The translations under genes and the position numbers were made by a program. Of a stretch of DNA of 64,000 bases, positions 56,510 to 64,000 are shown piece by piece. The stretch lies in contig KN805403.1 of NCBI GenBank assembly GCA_000818945.1, positions 67,194 to 131,193 of the forward strand. Reading direction: 5' to 3'. The stretch's first letter is position 1; every line of letters begins with the position of its first letter. Source of the stretch: Schizochytrium sp. CCTCC M209059. Taxonomy: Eukaryota > Sar > Bigyra > Thraustochytrida > Thraustochytriidae. The notes beneath the pieces were generated by a model. That model was not told the DNA's origin. It saw nothing but the letters and a program-made list of their open reading frames with translations, and did not search any database.

Positions 56510-58945
56510 ATGGGCCGCACGGAGGCAGGCGCCGAGGCGTTCGCAGAGAGGCTGGAGACCTACCTCGCGTCGGCGCTGAGCGCGGAGGCGCCCGCGGAAA
56601 CGCACGTGGAGGCCGTCCATGGCGTCCCCGGGGCGCGCGTGGTCCGCAAGGCCTTGCGCGAGGAGGAGTGCGCGGCGCTGGAGGCGCTCGTGCGCGAGGT
56701 GCACGGCAAGTCGGTGGGCAAACACAGGGAGGACGGGCACCAGAGCAGGAGGCAGTCACAACACCATGTCGCCCTCCAGGTCGCGGACAAGGCCGTGGCG
56801 CGGCTCGGGAAGCGACTCCGGCCGTGGCTCGACGCAGAGGCCGGGCCCAAGAACCCGCGGCCCCTGGAGCCGGAGGGCGGCGAGCTGTCGAGCTTCTTGC
56901 GCACATATTGCTACCAGGAGGGCGACTCCAGTACGCCGCATTTCGACAAAGCCTTTACCGAGCATGTCGGCAAGGGCTCGGCGGACCAGCACCTCGTGCG
57001 TTTTTCTGCGTTCTCCGTGGTCATGTATCTGAATGAAGGCTTTGAGGGCGGCGAGACGACGTTCTTTTGCCCAGACCCAGCAATCAAGCCCTCTCGGCGC
57101 GGCAATACGCCTATTATTGAAGACACTAGCGTGCTGCGCGTGGCTGGTGCCAATGTACCTCGCAGGGGTGACATTCTCGTCTTTCCGCATGGCGCCATGC
57201 CGGGGAGCTACCCCAATCCTTTGCATGAGGGTTCGGTGCTACGACGTGGGTCCAAGTGCATTATTCGCACCGATGTGCTGTATCAAGGCGCGCGACAAAA
57301 GACAAAAAAGAAGAACAAATCGAAAACAAAATCGCAGAACATCCCGTCCGCGCCGCACGACGCGGGCGCGACGAGTGAGGATGCCTCTGCTGCCGGCAGC
57401 GACGCGTCAGACGACCAAGACGGACGTGAGTCACTGCCAACGTCTGCAAGGCGACCACGATCGAGTTTAGGCACCGAAGCAGAACGCACGAAAATGGCTC
57501 GTGTGCAACAAGAGGATCATGTCTCGGAAGCGCCTTTGGATCTTCAAACGATTGTTGAGAAGATGCTGGAGGAGCGGCTAGCACATTTGTGTCCTTCACA
57601 GCGTCATCTCGCAAAGGGCTCTTTACGCCGTCTGAATGAAGCGAGCAAGCCCGAGTTTGAGTCAAGATTGCCGTCATCCGTGTACTGGTCGCTCTTCCGG
57701 ACCCAACGCGCTGCGCGCCCAGAAGCGCAAAAAGTTCTTGTTGTTTCGGCGCTTGGTCTGGAGCGCGAGCTGTCTCGTGACGAATTGGCGCGCGCGCTCG
57801 TGGACGAGTTGCCGAGTGAACACCCTCTTGCTTTCATTAGCGCAAGCGAGGATGGTTCGGGCAAGCTGACAATGTCGTCCAAGACCTATGTCGCAAGACA
57901 AGGTGCACAGGGTCAGCTTATGTGCGTAAAGTGCGGCGCTTTCGTCCGCGCTGCAACTGGTGGACTCGAATGGCATCTCAAGACCGCACATGGCGTCGAA
58001 ACGCACCAGGTTGCCTTTGAAGCGGTGCAACGTCAATCGGATGCGCTCTTTGCTTTGAGAAGCACGCCCGAACTGGCCCCGTTTGCTGCTGCTGGTGCTG
58101 CTGGTGCTGCTGCGTTTTCGTCTGACGTGCAACGTCTTGACCCAGACGACGTGACGCGTGCGATTCGGGAGCGAGCGTCCCTGGACGCATCCGTTGCCGC
58201 AGGTCGTATTCGTAGTCTGGGACCTGAGCTGGACGCATGCCGAAGTGGCGATCTCGAGACGCTTCGCAAGGCCGTTGCTGCTGGTTGGGACGCGCAAGCT
58301 GCAGTAGATCGCAATGGTGCGAATGGGCTTCTCTGGGCCGCGGGCTTTGGAAATCTTGAAGTGTGCAAGTTTCTTGTGCACGAATGTAAATTGGACCCCG
58401 TAAACGCTTCGCAAAAGGCGCGTCGGGGCTACAGCATGCGCACGGCGCTGCATTGGGCTGCACGAAACGGTCACATGGATGTCGTTCGTTGGCTCGTCGA
58501 AGACCAGGCAAGCCCAGCTGACGCGGCCACGGGAGACGGTACGACGCCGTTGTGTTTTGCAGCCTGGCAGGGCCACGTTGAGGTTTGCAAATATCTCATC
58601 GAAAAGGCGGGCGCAAGTCCGCATACGAGCAACTCTTTTGGTTGCAACTTGGCCATGTGGGTTGCGCAGAGTCCTCAGCACGAGAGCGCTTTGACCTTGT
58701 GCGAGTACTTGCTCGAGCGTGGGGCTGATTTTACGCGCATCAACCATAATGGCCAGGGATGTTTGCACAAGGCGGCGCAGCGAGGCAATCGGGCAGTCTG
58801 TGAGTGGCTTTTGCGGAAGGCTGGTCTTGGGCCGGAGCATTTCGCGCCCAACGAGAACGAAAAGTCGCGTCCATCGGAGCTTGCCAAGTTTGCGGGTCAC
58901 GATGCCTTGTCATCTTATCTCTCGTTGCAAGAGTCGACAAAATAA
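56510..58945 (+). CDS. 2OG-Fe(II) oxygenase / C2H2 zinc finger / ankyrin fusion
   Basis: 811 residues from ATG 56510. An N-terminal prolyl-4-hydroxylase-like dioxygenase (about 30-260) has metal ligands His144 and Asp146 (TPHFDKAF) and His239, plus the 2-oxoglutarate-binding Lys249 (LHEGSVLRRGSK); FEGGETTFFCPD is also typical. A Lys-rich and acidic linker follows (about 262-340). A single C2H2 finger (Cys471, Cys474, His488, His493; CVKCGAF..HLKTAHG) leads to about six ankyrin repeats (570-800), for example TALHWAARNGHMDVVRWLVE and TPLCFAAWQGHVEVCKYLIE. No signal peptide, so nuclear or cytosolic. The ankyrins may position a substrate, which is inference. An AATAAA overlaps the stop codon. Confidence 0.92.
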   Translation: MGRTEAGAEAFAERLETYLASALSAEAPAETHVEAVHGVPGARVVRKALREEECAALEALVREVHGKSVGKHREDGHQSRRQSQHHVALQVADKAVARLGKRLRPWLDAEAGPKNPRPLEPEGGELSSFLRTYCYQEGDSSTPHFDKAFTEHVGKGSADQHLVRFSAFSVVMYLNEGFEGGETTFFCPDPAIKPSRRGNTPIIEDTSVLRVAGANVPRRGDILVFPHGAMPGSYPNPLHEGSVLRRGSKCIIRTDVLYQGARQKTKKKNKSKTKSQNIPSAPHDAGATSEDASAAGSDASDDQDGRESLPTSARRPRSSLGTEAERTKMARVQQEDHVSEAPLDLQTIVEKMLEERLAHLCPSQRHLAKGSLRRLNEASKPEFESRLPSSVYWSLFRTQRAARPEAQKVLVVSALGLERELSRDELARALVDELPSEHPLAFISASEDGSGKLTMSSKTYVARQGAQGQLMCVKCGAFVRAATGGLEWHLKTAHGVETHQVAFEAVQRQSDALFALRSTPELAPFAAAGAAGAAAFSSDVQRLDPDDVTRAIRERASLDASVAAGRIRSLGPELDACRSGDLETLRKAVAAGWDAQAAVDRNGANGLLWAAGFGNLEVCKFLVHECKLDPVNASQKARRGYSMRTALHWAARNGHMDVVRWLVEDQASPADAATGDGTTPLCFAAWQGHVEVCKYLIEKAGASPHTSNSFGCNLAMWVAQSPQHESALTLCEYLLERGADFTRINHNGQGCLHKAAQRGNRAVCEWLLRKAGLGPEHFAPNENEKSRPSELAKFAGHDALSSYLSLQESTK

Positions 58946-59290
58946 AGAAAGGATTATTACCATGTGAAGAAGAAGAAGACAAAGAAGAAGAAGAAAAAAA
59001 AATCGTTCCAAGTGACCCACATCATCATTTTCTCCTTTTTCCTTTTTCACAGCACAAGAAACGGCTGAAAGTGCCTCGCACTGAAGATGTCATTTTCCAT
59101 CCCACAAAAAGCATTCTTCTACTAGCTACACTACAGCACAGACGAATACGTATCTTCTGCTTTAGGCCTTGTCAAGAGACGTAGAAATCTATGTTCTGTT
59201 TTCGGATTTAACTTTGGTACAAAGGCAGGCCTCTGGGGTCATGATGGCATTTTCGTTTGGTATGTACACATGAACAAAGGCGTCAAGATC
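58946..59290. other. Convergent intergenic region
   Basis: 345 bp between two 3' ends. An A/G-rich tract (AAGAAG repeats, 58966-59003) follows the oxygenase stop. Nothing else seen. Confidence 0.5.
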
Positions 59291-60400
59291 TTACAGAGGA
59301 AAAGGTGTGGCCATGGATTGGTAGAATGTGCGCAAGTTGGCCTGGTACAACTTTTCACCTTGCTTGGAAGGATGGATAAAAAGATGGTCCTTGAAAGCTT
59401 GCAAAAGCTGGAATTCAACCGTGGCGCTCTTGATGAGACTCACATGAACACTGCTGAGACGGGAGTGAAGCAAATTGAGGCAAGCATACACCTTTTCGTG
59501 GCTGTCGCGGAGGCGTTGGTACTGGAGCAAAAGACCTTCAAGCTCCAGTCGAGACTTGTCGCTAAGCCTCGACACGTCGAGGTGGCCGCGTCGAAAGTGG
59601 CTAAAGCTCTCCTGAGACTGATGGGACTTGCGGAGTCTACGGTCCCACGCCAGGCGCATATATTGCAATGCTTTACGATCGCTTTCCAAAGAGTCGATGA
59701 CCTCAAGGGCCCGATTGAAGAAGGAAATCTCTGCGCATGTGCGCACGTAGCGGCGCAAGGTGCTGATGGCGCCTCGCAAGTTACGACTGATGCTACGATG
59801 TGCGGCGTACTCTTTGAGTCCGAGGACAGTGGCAGTCCCACGCTTAATGAAGTCGTTCAAAATGGCAGCCTCATGCCCTACACGCTTACGAAGGGTAGGC
59901 AGCTCGTCATAGAGTTCGCGGATATGATCGGGTTCATTCTGGCATGAATGGAAGCGGCGCTGTTTTGCGACGGCCCAGCGCTCCGATCTCGTGGGAAGCG
60001 GTAGATTGGCCGTGGTGAGCTGATCTTGCGATGTGAAAAAGGCTTCGAGACCTTGCTGATAAGCCTCTTGCAACCACTGCAGCGTCGCGCCAAGCGGGCT
60101 CGAGTTCGCGGACATGCCGTTGCGTCGCACGCGGGCTCTTCGCTGGGCGCGTGTAAGTGACTTGGACGCAGGCGAAGCCGGGGAAGATCTTGGCGACATG
60201 AGTGGCGTTGACGCTGACGAGTCGGAAGACCACGAGGACAGCGGAGATGTTGGCGAGAGCTCGCTGCCACTGCCGCTCCCGCTCCTGCTGCTCGCACTGC
60301 TGCTGTAGTACTGCGTCTCCGAGGGTTTGAGGGCGTCGACGATCCAGTCCTTGGCGGTCGCGCGGATGTGCGGCGCGACGACGCTGGCGACGATGTCCAT
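59291..60400 (-). CDS. Uncharacterised helical protein, possibly BAR-like
   Basis: 369 residues, one exon. The first 30 residues form an amphipathic helix (MDIVASVVAPHIRATAKDWIVDAL). A Ser/Pro-rich spacer (about 31-85) with an RRARVRR basic patch follows. The remaining 270 residues are almost entirely helical and charged, with heptad-like hydrophobics (ELYDELPTLRKRVGHEA, LRRYVRTCAEISFFNRALEVI, LELEGLLLQYQRLRDSHEKVYACLNLL). Length and periodicity suit a BAR-type membrane-bending dimer and the N-terminal helix could insert in a membrane, but no diagnostic motif fixes this. It could equally be a generic coiled-coil adaptor. Confidence 0.8.
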   Translation of the reverse strand: MDIVASVVAPHIRATAKDWIVDALKPSETQYYSSSASSRSGSGSGSELSPTSPLSSWSSDSSASTPLMSPRSSPASPASKSLTRAQRRARVRRNGMSANSSPLGATLQWLQEAYQQGLEAFFTSQDQLTTANLPLPTRSERWAVAKQRRFHSCQNEPDHIRELYDELPTLRKRVGHEAAILNDFIKRGTATVLGLKEYAAHRSISRNLRGAISTLRRYVRTCAEISFFNRALEVIDSLESDRKALQYMRLAWDRRLRKSHQSQESFSHFRRGHLDVSRLSDKSRLELEGLLLQYQRLRDSHEKVYACLNLLHSRLSSVHVSLIKSATVEFQLLQAFKDHLFIHPSKQGEKLYQANLRTFYQSMATPFPL

Positions 60401-62125
60401 GGTCTCAATCTCAATTTGCCGTTGCTCGCACCGCGTGCAGTGCGGTGCTCCTTCCTCCCAGGCTCCCTTCCCTCGGGCCCTCGTCTGTGCGTTTGCGGGG
60501 CTTGCTTACTCGCTATTCTGCCGCCGCACAGGTTCCCCTCGTCGTTCTCCAACTTGAAGGCGCTGGGGGGTGGGTTGGTCTACTGCTCTCGGGAACCGAG
60601 GGAGGCCGTTCAGCCTCGCCTTGCGCGCGGGTCCCGCCTGACTCGAACTTCGTTCTCGCGTGGGCCCTGAAACTCGACGAGCTGCTGAGCAGGAATCCCC
60701 TTCCCTTGGCGGTGTTTTCCTCGGCCTCGGAACGGTCGCCGCGGGCGCCCAGCTCCGCCCCGTCGGCCGGGCCCGGCCGGCGTCTCCGTCGAGACCGAGG
60801 AATTCGAGGTCTCGCCGCGGACGAGCTCGCGCGCCTGCGCCGCCGGCGAGCGACGGCCTCTCCGGCGACCGCGAGGCGGGCGAGCGAGTCGCGCGAGGCG
60901 CCTCGAGCCCGGGCCTGGCGCGCGGAGAACGTGGGTCTGTCTGTGTGTCGGGGTGTCGGGGTGTAGGGGTGTCGAGGTGTCTGTCTGTCTGAGCGTGTGT
61001 CTGTCTGCCTGTCTGTATCGAGCCCGCCGCCCGAGCCGCTCGCGAGCTAGCTGCTCTTCGCTCGCCTGCAGCGCAGCGCGGCGCCTCGCAGCTGCTCTCC
61101 GCTCCACTCTCCCGCCGAGCTGTGCAGGTCCTCCTCGTCGCTGTCGATGCCGCGGACGATGCCGCTGATGATGCCGCTAATGACGCCGCTAGTGATGCCG
61201 CTGGTGATGATATGATGCCGCACTGCTAGCGCGACTGCGACAACGTCGACGTGCACAGCAGCAGCAGCAGCAGCAGCACAGCAGCAGCAGCAGCTCCGGC
61301 CGCGCGAGAGGCGTGCGCGAGAGGTCTTTGCAGCGCCGGGCGCGACCGCCGGGCGCCTCGGCAGAACAGGCGTGCGCGCGCGAGGCCGCGGGGCTCCTGG
61401 TTCGGAGCGGAACCCCAATTCGACACCTGGCTGCCGCGCCGCGCCGCGACCCGCCTCGGCTTCTCCGCGACGCCCGCTCGCCCGCCCGCTCCCGCGCGCG
61501 CTCGCTCGCTCCCGCGCCTCCCGCGTACGCGCGCGCGCGTGCGTGCGTGCGCGCAGGGCTCCTCCGCTCGCGCCGCCGCGCTCTTGCCCGCGTGGGCGCG
61601 ATGCGCGTCTGGGCTAGCCGCCGGTACACACCCGGGTCCGCGCAACGCAGCGGGGACTGACGAAGAAGACACGGCTGACCGGGAAGCGGGAGGGAGCCGT
61701 TGGGCGGGATGCGAGGAGGGCCACGCACGGTGGACACGCAGAACAAGGCGGGGCGCGAGGAGGAGGAGGAGGAGGAGGAGGAGGAGGACGCCGAGGAGAT
61801 GATCCGCCCGCGAGGTCTCGCGTCGAGGGGAGGAAGGGAGGAAGGAAGGAAGGGGAGGAAACGCAAGTCAAGCCGAGCTGGCGAGCTGGTTGAACAGGGT
61901 TTCCCGGCAGCGCCGAACAGAGAGCAGATACATTAAACTCACATCAGGGCTTGCTTGCTTCGCAGTCGTCACAGCCACCATGGCCAGTGCGCTGGCAGCA
62001 GTCGGCGGGCACACCATGCAGCTGCAGCCGCTCTGTAATAGTAGAAGTAGGCCTAGTAGTATAGTAGTATAGTAGTAGAAGATGGCTGAATGGAGGAAGC
62101 TGAAGTTGGGCTTCAGTCGGCGGAC
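60401..62125. other. Intergenic, very GC-rich and repetitive
   Basis: 1.7 kb upstream of the helical gene. Holds a G-rich GGGGTGTC run (60933-60976), CTGTCTGT repeats (60978-61015), a 12-bp repeat (61146-61221), a CAG run (61253-61295), a GAG run (61758-61791) and TAGTA repeats (62037-62080). Overlapping open frames on all strands are composition-driven. No gene supported. Confidence 0.5.
61146..61221. repeat. 12-bp repeat, GATGCCGCTGAT-type
   Basis: Five 12-bp units (61146-61205) with variation in the last three bases, then a broken unit and a partial copy. Confidence 0.85.
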
Positions 62126-63979
62126 CTACCTCGATCTCGGCGAGGACGAGGACGAGAGCCGCGCAGCCATCGAAGCCGAGAGGAAGCGGGCGTCAGGCGC
62201 GCAGTAGACCTCGTCAAAGGCAGTCGAGAGCGGAGCGTCGCTCTCGTCGCTCTCGTCGCTCTCGTCGCTCTCGTCACTCTTGTCGCTGCCATCACCACGA
62301 TGATGATCATCAGCTGAAGCCAGCTGGGACGGCCGGAGGACGTCACCCAAAATGACGCGCAGCACATCCCGGACGGTGCGGAAGCACACGGAGTCCTTCC
62401 AGGCCGTTTCGCTGGATCGCATGGACGTGTGGCCCTCGAGCGCAGGCCCGTGGTTCACCTCGAGAAGCTGCAGCGAAAAACCCTCATCTTCGCGGACGAT
62501 GAAATCGAACCCAAAGACCTCGAAGGCGTTGAGCATGGGGAAAAAGTCGCGCTTGTCAGCTTGGCAACGCAGCGCCTCGAAAACAGCGCAGACCGCACGA
62601 TGAATCCCGGCACGGATGCGGCGCTCTGCATCGGTTCGTCGTTGACGCGCCTCATCCAAGAAACTTTCCAACCTTGAAAGCGTTATTTGCGCTTCTGCCG
62701 GATCATAGGATGGGTGTCGGCTCTGCACGACATGATTGGTCACATGCACAAAAGAATTGGACCAGTCTGCGTGGCGGTATGGCTCGCAAGCGACGTGAAG
62801 CACTACGTCTCGGTGCACAAAGACCCGCAGACTCCCTACGGCAAGTACATTGACGCGCATGTGAAACTTGCGCCCGCGATAAAGCAACGGGCGGTCCACC
62901 AGCCCTTGCAAAAGCCACGCGCCAAGTCTTGGACGGCTAACCGCCTTGGGTCTCTTTGACGTGGCCTCGCGATCTTGTGCATCTTGCCCTGTCTCTTTGT
63001 CCTTGTCGAGCTGATTGCGCTTCTTGGATATGTTCATCTCGTTCTCGCGATCGCCATCGTTTTGCTCTTCATCTAAGTGATGAAGGACTCGCACGAGTGA
63101 ATTGGTATCGGCGCCTTGCAAAAAGTGCACCTCGGTAGCATTGTTTGTCTTGCTAGCCTTGAGAACCCAGACTCGCTGAGGAGAAGCGGAAAGGATATCT
63201 GCGAGAACTGCGCCGCGCACCTCGTCGTTACTAAGCACTTTAAAGTCGCCAAGGATCTCGCGGGCGGTACCTTGAGCCGAGGAGGTTTCTTTCTTACTTG
63301 TTTCATCACCAAGACTTCCTTGCGCTGTGTCTCGGCCCAAAGAGGTTTCTTTTTCGCTTATATCATCACCATAAGTTTCTTGCGCAATGAGTCCGGTCGA
63401 ACAGGTTTTCCTCTTGCTTGCATCATCGCCCAAAGCTTCTTGCGCTGTGTCTCGGGCCGATGAGGTTTCTTTCTCGCTTGAGTTATTTCCAAAACTTCCT
63501 TGTGCAATCTTACCAGCAGCAACAAACTTGTAGAGTATTTGCATGAGTCGCGCTTTGTCCGAGAGACCCGCATGGGCGAAATAGCTCGAGACGATGAGAT
63601 CTCCTTCCAGAGCGCGATTCCAGTTGATCCGCGTATACGGCGACCATTGCAAGATACAATCTCGCGAGCGCGCAAGTCGCGGAGCCAGACCCCATTCATT
63701 GCGCAGGACCTGCACCATGGCCAGTCGCGTATTTTCGACCGGATACGAGCAAAAGAAGCCAATCGTATCATTCTTGGCCTCCTCGTCTTTGAGCGCGTGG
63801 GTCTTCTCCGTTGTCATCGTCAGAGCCTCGCCCTTTGCTTCGCGGCCCCGTGCATCTCCCCCTGCTTCCTCGAGCTCACCACGCGCACGGGCCTCGGGGC
63901 CCTCTCCGTCAACAACAGAGGCGAGCGCCGCGCCCAGCACGAGCCCAGCTTTCCCTCGCGGGCCATCCGAGGGCAGCAT
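62126..63979 (-). CDS. Tubulin-tyrosine-ligase-family (TTLL-like) protein
   Basis: 617 residues from ATG 63979. Only 21 nt remain upstream and they hold no in-frame stop, so the start could lie outside the window. TTL-family enzymes ligate tyrosine, glutamate or glycine to proteins, mainly tubulin, using an ATP-grasp fold. Markers: INWNRALEGDLIVSSYF, RPLLYRGRKFHMRVNVLAV, FEVFGFDFIVREDEGFSLQLLEVNHGPALEGHTSM (the Mg/ATP site LLEVN). An unusual insertion of 4.4 tandem 20-residue repeats (158-245) interrupts the domain. The C-terminus has SDE repeats. Substrate type cannot be told from sequence. Confidence 0.85.
   Translation of the reverse strand: MLPSDGPRGKAGLVLGAALASVVDGEGPEARARGELEEAGGDARGREAKGEALTMTTEKTHALKDEEAKNDTIGFFCSYPVENTRLAMVQVLRNEWGLAPRLARSRDCILQWSPYTRINWNRALEGDLIVSSYFAHAGLSDKARLMQILYKFVAAGKIAQGSFGNNSSEKETSSARDTAQEALGDDASKRKTCSTGLIAQETYGDDISEKETSLGRDTAQGSLGDETSKKETSSAQGTAREILGDFKVLSNDEVRGAVLADILSASPQRVWVLKASKTNNATEVHFLQGADTNSLVRVLHHLDEEQNDGDRENEMNISKKRNQLDKDKETGQDAQDREATSKRPKAVSRPRLGAWLLQGLVDRPLLYRGRKFHMRVNVLAVGSLRVFVHRDVVLHVACEPYRHADWSNSFVHVTNHVVQSRHPSYDPAEAQITLSRLESFLDEARQRRTDAERRIRAGIHRAVCAVFEALRCQADKRDFFPMLNAFEVFGFDFIVREDEGFSLQLLEVNHGPALEGHTSMRSSETAWKDSVCFRTVRDVLRVILGDVLRPSQLASADDHHRGDGSDKSDESDESDESDESDAPLSTAFDEVYCAPDARFLSASMAARLSSSSSPRSR
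63245..63508 (-). repeat. 60-bp coding minisatellite within TTL gene
   Basis: Four 20-codon units plus a partial one, consensus close to IAQGSLGDDSSEKETSSARD, residues 158-177, 178-197, 198-217, 218-237 and 238-245. Reading frame is preserved throughout; copies differ at both DNA and protein level, so the expansion is not brand new. Confidence 0.88.
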
Positions 63980-64000
63980 GTGTCCCCGCCGAAGTGCGTC

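Noticed and set aside
57674..58900. 408-codon open frame antisense to the oxygenase-ankyrin gene
   Set aside because: No domain; the sense strand has intact catalytic residues and ankyrin repeats.

Overview
This window is nuclear DNA from a unicellular eukaryote. It carries about 26 protein-coding genes on both strands, most with no intron, and several with unmistakably eukaryotic products (COG4, SMG8, DCP1, a RAP1-like telomere protein, Rho regulators, a tubulin-tyrosine-ligase-like protein). The genes are GC-rich. The intergenic stretches, 0.3-3 kb long, are full of short tandem repeats. A surface protein with a PTxxPT stalk and a large ribonuclease-inhibitor-type LRR gene suggest a stramenopile, perhaps a thraustochytrid-like labyrinthulomycete. 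That placement is inference; no rRNA or organelle marker is present to test it.

Layout. 0-8 kb, all minus strand: a UBE2E-like E2 enzyme, an Atg22-like transporter, a pirin and a CofD/YvcK-like protein. 8-10 kb: a repeat-rich gap. 10-24 kb: a two-exon RAP1-like gene, a TPR-NudC fusion, a small possibly acylated protein, a 665-residue orphan, dihydroxyacid dehydratase, a POP4-like RNase P/MRP subunit, DCP1 and an Mrs2/CorA-type Mg channel. 24-36 kb: a ZnT zinc transporter, an SLC49-like MFS transporter, then a divergent RhoGAP / RhoGEF pair. 36-47 kb: a Cys-rich membrane protein, a 3 kb low-complexity gap, an ankyrin protein, a 16-exon LRR gene and a broken ORF. 47-64 kb: SLX9, SMG8, COG4, an ER DnaJ, a 2-oxoglutarate oxygenase/zinc-finger/ankyrin fusion, a coiled-coil protein and a TTL-family protein.

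The genes are mostly unrelated housekeeping functions and do not form one pathway cluster. The most striking structure is the LRR gene at 42889-46300: 14 consecutive internal exons of exactly 84 nt, each one 28-residue LRR, separated only by phase-2 introns, in a region where nearly every other gene has no intron. Its last exon looks like an LRR exon whose splice donor has decayed. Other notable items are the complete BRCT-Myb-RCT architecture of the RAP1 candidate, the oxygenase-ankyrin fusion, the tandem-DH RhoGEF, a 20-residue repeat expansion inside the TTL protein, and G-quadruplex-capable runs flanking three genes.

For eukaryotic genes I took the first in-frame ATG as the start. Several longer open frames begin only with TTG or GTG and were trimmed.
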